Source: Larix kaempferi (Eukaryota; Streptophyta; Pinopsida; Pinales; Pinaceae). Taken from it: DNA of 64,000 nucleotides. The stretch spans positions 14,167,501-14,231,500 of the forward strand of contig BSBM01000440.1 of assembly GCA_027924585.1 (NCBI GenBank), read 5' to 3'. The notes under the pieces were generated by a model. That model ran no database searches, had not been told where the DNA came from, and saw only the letters and a list, made by a program, of their open reading frames with translations. Within the stretch, counting starts at the first letter, position 1. Every line of letters starts with the position of its first letter. Made by a program: the position numbers and the translations under genes. Below, one piece after another: positions 1 to 11,774 of the stretch.

Positions 1-321
1 TGCAGACCTCCCAGACACAAGTGAGCTACTTTTTGATTTGTGGAAGTGTGTCAAATGAGGAGCTCTCCTCCTCTATTTATACTAGTTCCCGACTAACCAA
101 AAATCCCTAATGGGGCCGACCTCTTCTAGAGAAATCTAATAACCCCTAAAATATAAACCCAGGGCCGACCCCCACATGGTGGATCTAATAACCCTAGTTC
201 CCACAAACCATCGGAGGAATAAACATCTTCATATACATAATAGAATCACCTCGGAGGAATGAAACATCTCCGGAATAATAATGTACAAATATAATATTCT
301 TAGAAGTTACAATATTCAACA
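1..321 (-). repeat. 3' LTR of the copia element (partial)
   Basis: These bases match 14830-15150 position by position with about 8 substitutions. The right border ends in CAACA, which on the minus strand is the LTR start TGTTG, and it directly adjoins the polypurine tract. The remaining roughly 180 bp lie left of the window. Confidence 0.93.
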
Positions 322-330
322 CTCCCCCTT
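322..330 (-). promoter_or_regulatory. Polypurine tract of the copia element
   Basis: On the minus strand this reads AAGGGGGAG immediately upstream of the TGTTG start of the 3' LTR, the expected place for the plus-strand DNA primer of an LTR retrotransposon. Confidence 0.85.
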
Positions 331-474
331 AATGAGAAGGATATTATAACCACGTCTGCAGGAGCAAGGAGTCATCGACTACATCACACATGATACATCT
401 ATATATCACCGGAAGCTTTCTTCACTACATTATCATTAGTAACTCAACCAGTTACTGGAACATCAACATCATCG

Positions 475-556
475 TTGCGATCATCAGCATCGTCATCACA
501 TGATCATCAGCATCGTCATCACACGATCATCAGCATCGTCATCACACAATCATCAG
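475..556. repeat. Short tandem repeat, about 24 bp x3-4
   Basis: Successive copies of a CATCAGCATCGTCATCACA-like unit. It lies in the non-coding stretch between the polypurine tract and the end of the copia coding region. Confidence 0.8.
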
Positions 557-667
557 CAGGATGCTCAATCTTGATCTCTTTAGGGCCTAGGTCCATGGAT
601 GATGCAATCCAAATCACGTATCTTTTGAACCGAGGTCCAGGGACGATACAGTCCTATCAACTCTAGT

Positions 668-1256
668 GATCCTTCCTTTCGGAATTAAGGGATCCATCAC
701 AATCATGTTTAAGACTATCCTTCCTTTCGGAATTACGGGATTTACGGTCTAAGGATGATTAATCCCACTCAATCTCTTTTAAGACAATCCTTCCTTTCGA
801 AATTACGGGATTTACGGTCTAAGGATGATTAGTCCCACTCAATCTCTTTTAAGACAATCCTTCCTTTCAGAATTATGGGATTTATGGTCTAAGGATGATT
901 AGTCCCACTCAATCTATTTTAAGATAATCCTTCCTTTCGGAATTACGGGACTTACGGTCTAAGGATGATTAGTCCCACTCAATCTCTTTTAAGATAATCC
1001 TTCCTTTGAAATTACGGGATTTACGGTCTAAGGATGATTAGTCCCACTCAATCTCTTTTAAGACAATCCTTCCTTTCGAAATTACAGAATTTACAGTCTA
1101 AGGATGATTAGTCCCACTCAATCTCTTTTAAGACAATCCTTCCTTTCGGAATTACGGGATTTACGATCTAAGGATGATTAGTCCCACTCAATCTCTTTTA
1201 AGACAATCCTTCCTTTCAGAATTACGGGATTTACTGTCTAAGGATGATTAGTCCCA
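668..1256. repeat. Tandem minisatellite, about 70-bp unit, 8-9 copies
   Basis: Each unit starts with CCTTCCTTTCGGAATTACGG and continues with a GGATTTACGGTCTAAGG block and a TCCCACTCAATCTCTTTT block. Copies differ by scattered substitutions and 1-2 bp indels. It is part of the copia 3' non-coding region. Confidence 0.93.
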
Positions 1257-1862
1257 CATGTCCACTAAGGACTTCATTCTCGGAGAGCATACGTCTATGG
1301 ATCAATTCAAGGGACCGAAGTCTGGGGATGATACAATCCCCACCTGTCCAATAAGGACTTCATTTTCAGAGACCATACGTCTACGAATCAATTCAAGGGA
1401 CCAAAGTCCAGGAATGATACAATCCCCACCTGACCAATAAGGACTTCATTTTCGGAGACCATACGTCTACAGATCAATTCAAGGGACCGAAGTCTGGGGA
1501 CGATACAATCCCCACCTGTCCAATAAGGACTTCATTTTCGGAGACCATACGTCTATGGATCAATTCAAGGGACCAAAGTCCGGGGACGATACAATCCCCA
1601 CCTGTCCAATAAGGACTTCATTTTTAGAGACCATACATCTACGGATCAATTCAAGGGACCAAAGTCCGGGGATGATAGAATCCCCACCTGTCCAATAAGG
1701 ACTTCATTTTCGGAGACCATACGTCTACAGATCAATTCAAGGGACCGAAGTCTGGGGACGATACAATCCCCACCTGTCCAATAAGGACTTCATTTTCGGA
1801 GAACCATACATCTATGGATCAATTCAAGGGAACGAAGTCCGGGGACGATACAATCCCCACCT
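1257..1862. repeat. Tandem minisatellite, about 86-bp unit, 7 copies
   Basis: Units begin AAGGACTTCATTTTCGGAGA and contain CAATTCAAGGGACC and GATACAATCCCCACCTG. Starts are near 1266, 1351, 1438, 1525, 1612, 1697 and 1785. The array directly abuts the 70-bp array with an unrelated unit. Confidence 0.93.
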
Positions 1863-2222
1863 GTATCCTCATCAATACAGACACCGTTAGTACATCACTA
1901 GTACAAGTACATACAAGTATCCTCATCAATACATGTTTACATGTTATCAAACCATGTATCCTCAACAATACATCAATATAAAACATGTATCCTCATCAAT
2001 ACATCATAAATATAGAAACATGTATTCTTATCAATACATCAACATGTATCCTTATCAATACATCAACATGTATCCTTATCAATACATCAATATAAAACAT
2101 GTATCCTCATCAATACATCAGAAATATAGAAACATGTATTATCATCAATAAATCAATATAAAAACATGTATCCTCATCAATACATCAATATAAAACATGT
2201 ATCCTCATCAATACATCAAAAA
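1863..2222. repeat. Short tandem repeat based on CATGTATCCTCATCAATACAT
   Basis: A dozen or so imperfect units of 20-31 bp alternate between CATGTATCCT-TATCAATACATCAA and a longer form with AATATAAAA. This is the third array between the copia RNase H end and the 3' LTR. Confidence 0.88.
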
Positions 2223-2353
2223 CAAGTAATATAAGTATTCTAAGTATAAGAGTCCTAAATCTAAGCACATATAAATATATAGGTTTAATAAACAGGTATC
2301 TTTATCATCGACCTTAGCTGTCGATGAGGGCAATTTCATCATCAGTGATTATA

Positions 2354-3422
2354 TCACTCCCCCTTTCGAGGAGGGTCCTTTTGAACTACACCAAGCTTGT
2401 CTCGGAAATATTCAAATTTTACTCGAGACAGAGGTTTGGTTAATATGTCAGAAATTTGTTCCTCAGTACTCACATACTTGAGTTTAATAGCTCCTCTTTG
2501 CACCATATATTGTATGTAGAAATATCGGATCTCTATGTGTTTTGACTTATCATGGAACACTGGATTTTCTGTCATCCTGATATAGCTTTGATTGTCACAC
2601 ATGATCACAGTGGGATCCAATTCTAAGTCAAACACTCCAGATAATAGCTTCCGAAGCCACACTGCTTCACAACTGGCAAAGCAGGAAGCTATATATTCTG
2701 CTTCAGCAGTACTGAGAGCCACACTAGATTTTTTCTTGTTGAACCATGAGATCATGGCAAATCCAAGACCATAGCATCCACCTGATGTACTCTTTCTGTC
2801 TGAGACACTTCCTGCCCAATCAGAATCTGAATAACCATGTAATCTAAGTTCATGGTTTCCAAGATAATATAGACCAAAATCTAATGTACCCTTTAGGTAC
2901 CTCATTACATACTTTGCAGCTATTAAGTGAACCTTTCTAGGTTCTACTAGATACTGACTCAAGGTATTTACAACAAAGCATATATATGGCCTAGTATTTG
3001 TTAAATACATCAATGACCCAATGATTTGTCTATATAGAGTTATGTCCACTAATTCTTATGATTCATTAACTAATAACTTCAAGTTGGAGTCCATGGGAGT
3101 GGCCATGGCTTTACACTCCAACATATCAAATCTTTTTAAAATCTCCACAGCATACTTACCTTGATTTAGAAATATTCCTTTTGGTTCTTGCCATACTTCT
3201 AGACCTAAGAAGTAGTGCATTAATCCGAGATCTTTCATCTCGAATTCTAAAGAAAGCTTCTTCTTGCATTCAACAATTTGTATCTCTTTTCCGGTTAGAA
3301 ATATATCATCTACATATAACAACAGTATAACTGGTTCATCATCCATCACCTTGAGATAAAGATTGGGGCCAGCTTTACTCTTGGTAAATCCCATGCTTGT
3401 TAAGAAACTGTCAATCCTTCTG
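2354..3422 (-). pseudogene. Copia pol, C-terminal part: reverse transcriptase palm/thumb and RNase H
   Basis: Starting at the hAT insertion border (3422) the frame reads RIDSFLTSMGF, then the reverse transcriptase catalytic box YVDD (about 55 residues in) and SLEFEMKDLG-type copia wording. One in-frame TAA near 3053 separates this from the rest, which reads LYRQIIGSLMYL and then RNase H with DSDWAG, ALSTAEAEYIA and the IKLKYVSTEEQISDILTKPL end. It ends at a normal stop at 2354. The gene would copy element RNA into DNA in cytoplasmic particles. The first part of the same domain lies at 11321-11770, beyond the inserted element, so this copy cannot make an active enzyme. Confidence 0.95.
3415..3422. 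repeat. Target-site duplication (left) of the hAT element in copia
   Basis: TCCTTCTG here equals TCCTTCTG at 11321-11328. Both copies encode the same two reverse transcriptase residues, as expected for an 8-bp duplication made on insertion. Confidence 0.9.
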
Positions 3423-3599
3423 CAGGGGGGGTTCACTAGTGAGGCAATATCATATCACGTCCATTCATATTGGGGGGTTGAATACTCTTAAAAACCTCAA
3501 AAATATATTGCCCCGTATTAAGGGGTCAAGGGGTTTTTTTAATTTGACATAGTAATATAAATATTGGGGGTTATTTTATTTGGGAGTGTTGAGGAATAA

Positions 3600-5430
3600 C
3601 CTCCAAATTGTGGGATGGATTCATACGTCCAAATCACGATCTCGATAATTTCATAAAAATTTTAAAAAAAATTATACCAGCATTAAATGTTAAAATTGTG
3701 ATTGCGGAAGTAATAAATGCTTGTTAAGGCAGTATTAAATAATAAATTCATTAATGTATATAACAATTTAACTACTATGTCCTTTTAACTAATGATGCTT
3801 TAAGACAGTGATGTGTCTTACCCACGTCTTACCTCCATAAAAATGATTACGACACTAATTTGTTTGTAGTTGTAATAACAAATAAACAACATACCCATAT
3901 AGGCCTAAGTTCTATAACTACAACTCTGAAACCATATGCAACATACCCAAATTTGCTAAAATAACAAATAAACAATACTTTCTATTCTATAATATTTTAT
4001 CTGAATTACTCTTGTCGTTGATAGAACTATGGCTTACTTACAGAGTTCTATATCCCTATTCAACATTCTTTACATTAGTTAAGAATAGTCTCCTATGTCA
4101 TTACTTGTGACGACGATAACCAAATAGGACAATTACTTAACCTTGAAGTATTATTCCTATGAGTACTTATACAAGAGTATGCCATTAAAACCCATAACCT
4201 GCTATGTAGGAAAAGTTGCACTACTATTATATGGGTGTACATATATCCAAATACTAACAGAGTCATCACAGTGACCATTGGGTATTGATTTTACCCCTAA
4301 CTATTTGTCATGGTCTACGATACCATCCTAAGGCTTAGGCTTTGACATTGGTACCCATTGTTTAGTCAATTCGATTTTGTATATAAGTATATGGTCGAGT
4401 GTGTGTATAACTTTATAACCACTCCTTCAAACTCTTAAACAACTCCTAAATAGAAGGTTGTAAGGGGAAAACATTATGTCGAAACGTTTGCATAGTATTC
4501 AGATCAATGGTTTCAATGTTGGGGTTAATAATTGTTCCATGTAGCACATGTCTTTGTCATATTGTTTTAAATGCATAAATTTAATGGGGTTAATATGCCA
4601 AATCTCTTGTCTTGACCCGATCCACAACATATCCATGCATTTACTCTTGATGTGGATTCAAACAAGGTGCTCCTGCGACGTGTACATTGTCTAGGGTCCC
4701 ATCTTCTTCCACGGGTGTTTTGACTCACTCGGTGACTTCAATGTGTATCTCGTCTAGCCCCTTCCATACTCCATGAGCACAATAGGTGCATCTACCCATC
4801 TTCTCGGTCATAGGCATACCTTACCTTAGCCTTTTTGGAGGCACTATGGGTTCTCCATCTGGTTGAGATTTGTTATTGGGACCATACAATGCCCATACAA
4901 CTTATTAATTATACTCTGTTGCATACTTGGGGAATGTGCTTCCCTCTATACCGGTCTTCTTAGTCATTCATTGTATTTTCCTTCCATCTCGGCAACTAGT
5001 ATTCCTCCTGCTCAGACCCTAAGCACTATAGATTATCCCTCTCCATTATCACTTTACCCTTTAATTGTTAACATGGTGATGACCTAATTTTGTTCTGTGT
5101 GCTCGACTCAAGTGGAACGAGTCCTTTATCAATCCCATCCCTAAGTTTATGTAGCATCTTGAAGAAGGTAGTGTTTCCCAAGGTATTCCTTGTTATTCCC
5201 TTTTCATTGTACAAATGGTTTTCTTGTTGTTTTGTTAGATTGTGCATGGTGCAATTTTCCTTTTGTGTCAATAGCATGGTCGATTGGGTGTCCTACTCCT
5301 TTCTTTGTTATTGTTCTCATCTTGGTTTAATTGTCTAGATTCCTTGTTTTGAAATACAATTTCTTTGTTTCTTTACTAAAATATAGTTTCACTGTATAGT
5401 ATTTTGAAAAAACATTTGGTTTGTTACTTG
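3600..5430. other. AT-rich interior of the hAT element, no gene recognised
   Basis: No long or protein-like reading frame and no clear repeat. The short frames at 4863-5087, 5090-5338 and 4093-4278 have no recognisable motif and look accidental. Confidence 0.6.
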
Positions 5431-5439
5431 ATAATATTA

Positions 5440-5650
5440 CCAAAGTTGCTGCTGCATCGATTTGGTAAGGAAGTGACGGTTCTTAATGTTGCTGCTGCAT
5501 CGATCTGGTAAGGAAGTGACGGTTCTTAATGTTGCTGCTATCCATCTGCATCGATCTGGTAAGGAAGTGACAGTTCTTAATGTTGCTGCTATCCACGTTA
5601 AGGAAGTGATCTGCATCGATCTGCATCGATCTGGTAAGGAAGTGATGGTG
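5440..5650. repeat. Tandem repeat, about 42-bp unit, 3-4 copies
   Basis: Copies of a unit containing CTGCATCGATCTGGTAAGG, AAGTGACGGTTCTTAATG and TTGCTGCT, with some partial units. It lies in the interior of the hAT element. The several overlapping reading frames here are by-products of the repeat. Confidence 0.88.
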
Positions 5651-5939
5651 TCTCGTCCAAACATTAATGGTTCTTGACCAACTCTTTAGTGGAGTGTAAT
5701 GCTGTCTATCCACGTTGTCAAACCACGTGAAGCCTGGTTAAAATGTGACTCACGAAATCGAACTATGCGTAGTGAACAACAGAGATGGAATTTGACGGGC
5801 ATTTGCCCGTTTTCAGACATTTTACCCGTCAAATATGGGAAATAATTTGCTAAGCACGTTTTGTAAAACGGTTAATTTTTTTAATAAAACGTTGTTTTGA
5901 CGTTTGGGAATTTTGTGAAAACGTCATTATATATAGTTT

Positions 5940-6560
5940 GTATAGGAGTCTAGAGACTTGGAGTAGAGCCCAGCCTGCCATGATGCCATCAGCAATCACT
6001 ACCCGATGCCTCCAGGTAGTCCACGACGCACGCCAGTGATGCCACGGTGTCCACCAACCCACCCTGGCATCCACCTGTTCCACTTGCAGGTTAATCCATT
6101 AAATGGGTTGGGTGAAACCGTAAATGCCTTGAATGCCAGTCGACTATCGAGAAATCATTATGTGAGGGTTAGGGCCTGCAGGGTGCACCATTCCATTTCC
6201 AAAATTCCAAGTTTTCCAACTTCCGAACATATGGGTCTGCCTCTGCGAGTTTGCACTGCGCAGCCTGTAACCTTGCAGGTTGCTCGCTGCCACTAGTCCG
6301 CTGGAGTTTGGACTCTGGATTCTGGAGTGACAAGTGGAGTGGCAGTGAGTGCGAATAAGAGGGGGCATGCGCAACTTGGTGGGTCGTCCACATTCAATCT
6401 CGTCAGCTAGTCGAAGGGGCCTCCCAATAGAGCGTAGATTCAAACCTCTATGAGGCCTTCTGCGAGCACAAACAACAACTTCAAATGGATATTTCATCGG
6501 TCGTCCAACAATCAGTAACTGGCCACTGACTGGTCCTTCGCCAAATCTCATATTGACAGG
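5940..6560. other. GC-richer segment inside the hAT element, possible captured gene piece
   Basis: This 0.6-kb stretch is clearly richer in G and C than its surroundings. It ends at a splice-donor-like TTGACAG|GTTAGTTTT near 6559. Frames are open on both strands (6006-6296 plus, 6144-6551 minus), but neither product is recognisable. It could be an exon or 5' leader picked up from a host gene. Only the base composition and donor-like end support that. Confidence 0.35.
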
Positions 6561-9500
6561 TTAGTTTTACTCTACTTGATTTAATTTTTTGACCTTTCGT
6601 TCAGTTTACTGGTGGGATGAGCACCATCAGATTTGTCCATATTTGTCCAGCAAATAAATTCTGAGGAAGAAAATGCATTGTTGTAAAGGTAATCTTTATT
6701 TTTGTCTTCGAATTTGTGAGGCTCAATCTATTTCATCTCTCGATGCATTCGTGATCTGCATTCTTCCAGCATTTATTTGTTTCTGTAAGATTTAATTTCA
6801 GGAGCAGTTTGCGCTATGTCCTTGTTCTCGTGGCCTTGAGCAGAATTTTGAGGTTTTTAATAAATTGCATCTGGCAGATTTCTTCCCCTAGGTTTTTGGA
6901 CATATAAACTTGTTTCAGGCAGTTGTAGCCCCATTATTTGTGGAGCATTTTAGATTTTGTTGCTTTCCGCAAAAAAAATTCATTTCCCCTGTTTTAAATT
7001 CTAGTATGCAAAAATATCTTGAAGTGCTAAAATATATGTCATTTTCGAGTTGTTTGAGTAGCTACTAGACTGTCTTTTAAAGCACTTTAGGTTCCGTTTC
7101 TCTCTTTTAAAGCATTTTAGGTTCTGTGGTTTCCTTTGCTGCATCTCGGAGGGCCATGAAATCTTCTCTACTCATCATGATGAAATCATCCCATAATACC
7201 CTTGGGTTTTTTTTTCTAAAGCATCACACACAATCAGTTTTATTATCCCATGGTGGAATAATGCTTTTTCCTTTCCTTTCTGAACTTTGACAGTCATGTC
7301 TTTTTAGGACTGTAATATAAATTAAGGTATACTGAGGTTTTATTCAGGTCTTTGCTGATACAGGTTCCTTAGCTAGTTAATAAATAAAAAACGGTAAGCA
7401 TATACCATACTTAGCCTCCCCTCTAATTTTATGTATTTGAGGAGATAATAGGCTACTTCATCCCGGGGTTCTGGCAAGCTTTCCCTTTTGACTCCATTCG
7501 TGTTTTCCTCCACTTTTTCATAACTCACGAGGAATAACTTTTTAGCATCTGAAGCTGGCTATCTATCTTCTTTGTTTGTTTGACACCTTTTAACAAACAC
7601 TTCATGTGTAAAGTATCCAAGTCTCATGGAGACATTTCGTTAAACACTTAATGTGCAAGATTTGAAACCACGAGCGCGAGCATGAACAAGTACACATTAA
7701 CCATGATATAAGCAAAGAAATAATGTTACTTATTCAAAATCAATCATTAAGAGGATGGAAACATAATTAAGAATTGCCTATTGAATGATCGCATAATCAA
7801 GGGAATCGATTATTAATTATGAACCATTAAGCATGCGAAGAGATCGATCTTGGCTTTTGCCTTGGCTTATAAGCCTTTCCAGCCAGATACGATATTCCCA
7901 AAACTTGGAATATCTCCCTACAACCAATTTCGGTACCTAAAAGATTTAACCCAAGCATGTCTACAGGCATTTTCAAGTTTTATGAAAACTTAAAAATTGC
8001 ATCTACAGGTGAACAATTATGATAACACAACGAAATAAAATTCCACAAGATTATCCAATTTACAATTTCAATCTGAAATTTTAAACATAATAACCATTCC
8101 AATTTGAGCATTGAATGTAATGATGCAATATCCAAATGGTTAATAGAATTGGCTTTGCACTTTCCAGCCATTTCCTTTGTTGGAAAAACTTGGAAATGTA
8201 AATTACAGGAATTTCCCTATAAAAAATCATACTCTTACAAACTTGGGAACGAATATATTACAGGTTCTCCCAAATGAATTTAACCGATATAAAAAACTAC
8301 AGGCATATAGTTATATACCAAGCTATCGAGTTATTTAGTTACATAATTTAACACACAGGATTCTAATCGTTCCATAGAAAAATTGGCAATGGATTCCACA
8401 ACATAAATTTAAATACTTTCATACTTTCATAAATATTTTCATAAACAATAATCTACTAGGAGTTTGTAAATCCCAAGTTCTTCTATTAAATGAAATAATT
8501 GTCTAAGGATTCTACATAACCATAATAATTTTCCAAATAATTTGCCCTCACTATCAAATCTACAATTTCTAAAAAAATAATGGCTTGTTATAGCCATTAA
8601 CATAACACCCTAACTATCGCAGGTTCACTGTCTACTTGGATCTCCATGCATTTTAATAATATGGATTATTCTGGGTTTATTATGTGATGGAGATTTAGGG
8701 TGAATTCTAATCCAATATCATCATCACAACCCTTCAGCCTGTGGAAAGATTATAGCCGGTTTGACTGTTGAAATATTTCTACCACTTCCGGATTGCTATC
8801 CAATTTGGAAGTTTCTGCGGGTTCTCACCTGTTTAAACTTTTCCCATTAAAATCTCAATAGAATAATTTAAATTTACTCCAGTAGTAAAGCATTCTGTTT
8901 TCTGTTTGTACATGATGTTTGGTGGTCTTCTTAAACCATTTTAGGTTCTATTGCTTTCTGCTAAATACCTTTTATTTTTGCGAGTGAAACGTCTCCGAAT
9001 GGTTGCTAAAATATGCCTTTTTTTTATATAGTAAGAGCCATTTGAGCAGAGATAGTAGACTTTTTTCTTAACTGTAAGTTTGCCATCTTAAATAATTGTT
9101 CCTTTAGAGCCAACAGGGCGTTCATTCACTTGTGAGTCTAGTAGGTCAATGGAGTGTTATGCTGATCAGTGGTCACCATAGTTGTTTTTAGGGAAAGAGC
9201 TGGAGGTCAAATCTAGAGCATCTTAGGTTTTGTATTAAGAGCATTAATGAATAAGTAAGTCAACCTACTTTGAAAGTGATTACTAATGTAATATTAGTAG
9301 TTGGGCTCGTATTAAAGGAAGGAAGTAAGTCAGTACATAAGCACGCAAGAGATATAGCCTTCACGCATTGGATGTGGCCTTCCTTCTCGCCTATAAATAA
9401 TATTGCCTATCCCTAGAAAGGTTCAGAGCTTTTTGCCTAGACAGATCCGGAGCCGTCCTATAATGCATCTTTAAGCTTTAATGCCAATAATACAGTTTAA

Positions 9501-9940
9501 GCTTTAATGCTTGAATATTACTTGGTACCTTGGTGTTCTGTTTTTCTCACCTGATATGATATCCCAAGATATGATATCCCCAGAAATAAAAAGTGTTCAA
9601 GTAGACAACTAGCTCTGATGCTAACTGATATTTTGTGTAGTAGAGTTGAGCCAGTAATGTTGATGTTATCACATGTCACTCAACATATTATCCTTAAGGC
9701 TGTGCTGGGCCAACAAGATATAATGAAATGATAACAAAGTATAAAACACCATCCCAAATTCCTACCATCAAAATTCTGATCATTGCATAGGGTAACTTTT
9801 ATACTAGAACGTTATTATTATTGACGGATACATAATTGGGCAGAACGTTAAGTGAAGAGTAATGTTAAAGCCTAAAACGTAAAAAAAAATTAGTACGATA
9901 GGTAAAATTGTAGTGAAATTCCAACACTGGTGAACAAGCA
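6560..9940. other. AT-rich interior of the hAT element
   Basis: Long T-rich and A-rich sequence with no coherent reading frame. Around 9390-9405 there is a TATA-like CTATAAATAAT, and near 9610-9630 a GCTCTGATGCTAACTGAT stretch vaguely like a reversed retroelement primer site. Together they might be the remnant of an LTR, but no LTR pair is visible. Confidence 0.5.
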
Positions 9941-9949
9941 GCTCTCCTC

Positions 9950-10055
9950 CGAACTGTACATGGGATTGACTCCTTGGCATGCAGCGTTGGCATGCACTGT
10001 ACATGGGATTGACTCCTTGGCATGCAGCGTTGGCATGCACTGTACATGGGATTCT
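9950..10055. repeat. Tandem repeat, 53-bp unit, about 2 copies
   Basis: The block TGTACATGGGATTGACTCC plus TTGGCATGCAGCGTTGGCATG occurs twice almost perfectly, and a third partial copy follows. It is internal to the hAT element. Confidence 0.9.
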
Positions 10056-10399
10056 CCTCGTAGCTGTTACAATAAATGAGGTATTTATGTTATGGTTGCC
10101 CGATTCTCAAAGCATTAGGCTGTCACCTTCTTGCTGTACCTAAACCATAAAGGCCTTGACCTCGATGTTCAAAAAATATTGTAAATTTCTTGCTCTTCTT
10201 TTACAAATGCACCAATTGATTATTGGGTTTCTTCCTCTGCGAGGACTCAACACAGAAGGAATACCATCTCTGGTATGGAATACGATGCCAACTCTAGCAT
10301 ACACATAGTTCACTTCCTTTGCATGTATTTTAGGATGGAGGAGGACTGAGGTTCATGTTTTTAATTTACGAAATTATTCGTGAACTGATGATTTTAACT

Positions 10400-10990
10400 T
10401 GCAAAATACAGAAAAGAACACTCTCTCGCAGGTAATAGTTTTGCAATAAGTTTTTCGTCTCCAGATGTCTCTACATCCCGAAATTAATGTGTAGGTACTG
10501 ACAGTTTTAATTTGATATTAATGTGTAGCTGCACGACTCCTATCTCCGATGTCTGGTGAGTTTGGGCACTAAGAGGAGGTTGGAGACCAGTGAAAAGAGG
10601 TTTCCCTGTTCTGGTTTTGTCGAGAGGAATTTCAAGTTCTGCCATTTTTCATCACCCATAAAAGGTAAGCATTTGCAATTGCTCCTGTTCTATTACCCTC
10701 TTCTTAGCTATTTTAAAAAATTAATTCCGCTCCTCATTAGACGTTCCCTGCACCCAATTTTTTCTTTCTCCCCACTGTCTATCACTGTAACCTGTGATTC
10801 AGAATTATAATAATGTTTGTGTCTTTGTATGCCACTGCAATCTGTCATTCAGAACTATAGTAATGTCTGCCATTGATTTCTGGATGCCGCTGCTTATCTG
10901 GGTTTGTTGTAGAGATCATTCGCAGGAGTTCTGAATACTATTCTTAATTTTAATGTCATCGTAAGTTCCCATTATACAGTAGCCTCCACT
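10400..10990 (+). other. Possible exon-like pieces inside the hAT element
   Basis: Two donor-like sites follow more coding-like sequence: CTCTCGCAG|GTAATAG near 10431 and CCATAAAAG|GTAAGC near 10666. A frame from 10556 to the second donor is open, but the product is not recognised. This may be captured host sequence. Evidence is weak. Confidence 0.25.
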
Positions 10991-11320
10991 CGAATCAACA
11001 TCTTAGTGGGATCATTGTTAGCATTATACTACTACTTTCTTTAGCATTTTGTTTGGTTATACTAAGATGCATTAGGATCCTGTTTGTTACACCTTGATAA
11101 TATGATATAAAGGGGGTATTAAAAATGAGTTGATAAAAATGGATACCTACAATATCTGGTGAAAATAGGGGTTTTCTTAATTGGAAAGGTATATTGGGAG
11201 GGGGGTTCAACAATACAATTTCAGGAGGGATTTCCCAATATTTAGTGAAATTAGGGATATTCTTTAATATCCTGCGAACGATGGTGCTATGTAACAAGTT
11301 CACTGAGTGAACCCCCCGTG

Positions 11321-11770
11321 TCCTTCTGTACCAAGCTATGGAAGCTTGCTTCAATCCATATAATGCCTTCTTCAGTTTGCATACATGAGTTCTCCCGTCT
11401 TTAACCTCAAATCCTTGTGGTTGTTCTATGTACACTTCTTCTTCAATGACACCATTCAGGAAGGTTGTTTTAACATCCATCTAGAGTAGTTTCCACTTCA
11501 TCATAGATGCAAGTGCCATGATAGTTCTTATTGATGTGTACCTAGCAACTGATGCAAATCTTTCTTCATAGTCTATTCCCTCCTTTTGAGAGAATCCTCT
11601 GGCTACAAATCTTGCCTTATATTTTTCAATGCTACCATCTGCAGCATGTTTTATCTTGAATATCCATTTGGAAGAAACCAAACTTTTATCCTTTGGTTTG
11701 GGAACTATATCCCAAACATCATTTTTCATTATTGACTGGTACTCTTCTATCATAGCTTCTACCCATTCTT
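11321..11770 (-). pseudogene. Copia reverse transcriptase, N-terminal part
   Basis: Starting upstream, the frame reads EYQSIMKNDVWDIV and KWIFKIKHAADGSIEKYKAR, then FVARGFSQKEGIDYEE, then the [10 protein letters not shown] and [17 protein letters not shown] blocks. These are the fingers and first palm motifs of copia reverse transcriptase, with the first catalytic aspartate in the MDVKT box. TAG stops interrupt the frame just before MDVKT (near 11481-11483) and at the upstream end (near 11774). Both can be explained by single substitutions. The frame breaks at 11320, where the hAT element enters, and resumes at 3422. Confidence 0.95.
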
Positions 11771-11774
11771 TCTT

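Larger units (their letters stand above)
3423..11320. mobile_element. hAT-type DNA transposon, 7.9 kb, no transposase recognised, inserted in copia reverse transcriptase
   Basis: The block begins CAGGGGGGGTTCACT and ends in the reverse complement of CACGGGGGGTTCACT (15-bp terminal inverted repeats, one mismatch). It is flanked by a perfect 8-bp duplication, TCCTTCTG. Eight-base duplications and CA(A/G)NG tips are typical of hAT elements. Short motifs such as TATTGGG next to runs of G recur near both ends (about 3460-3600 and 11170-11250), as subterminal transposase-binding repeats would. Removing the block rejoins the copia frame (AWYRR to RIDSFL). I see no transposase inside, so it is probably non-autonomous, or its gene is decayed beyond recognition. 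Confidence 0.88.

Noticed and set aside
668-1862. Regular repeats resembling a CRISPR array
   Set aside because: Whole units of 70 and 86 bp repeat with no unique spacers, in a plant retrotransposon. These are minisatellites.
1258-2151. Short open frames at 1258-1440 and 1933-2151
   Set aside because: Both lie wholly in tandem repeats and have repetitive products. They are by-products of unit length.
5780-5830. Small hairpin ACGGGC-ATTT-GCCCGT with an outer TGACGGG/CCCGTCA pair
   Set aside because: Too short and isolated to call a terminator or element end. No duplication flanks it.
6144-6551. 135-codon minus-strand frame in the GC-rich island
   Set aside because: No recognisable motif. 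Opposite-strand frames are equally open, as expected from GC-rich composition.
9380-9640. TATA-like and primer-site-like sequences suggesting a solo LTR
   Set aside because: No paired LTR, no clean TG...CA borders and only a weak primer-site match.
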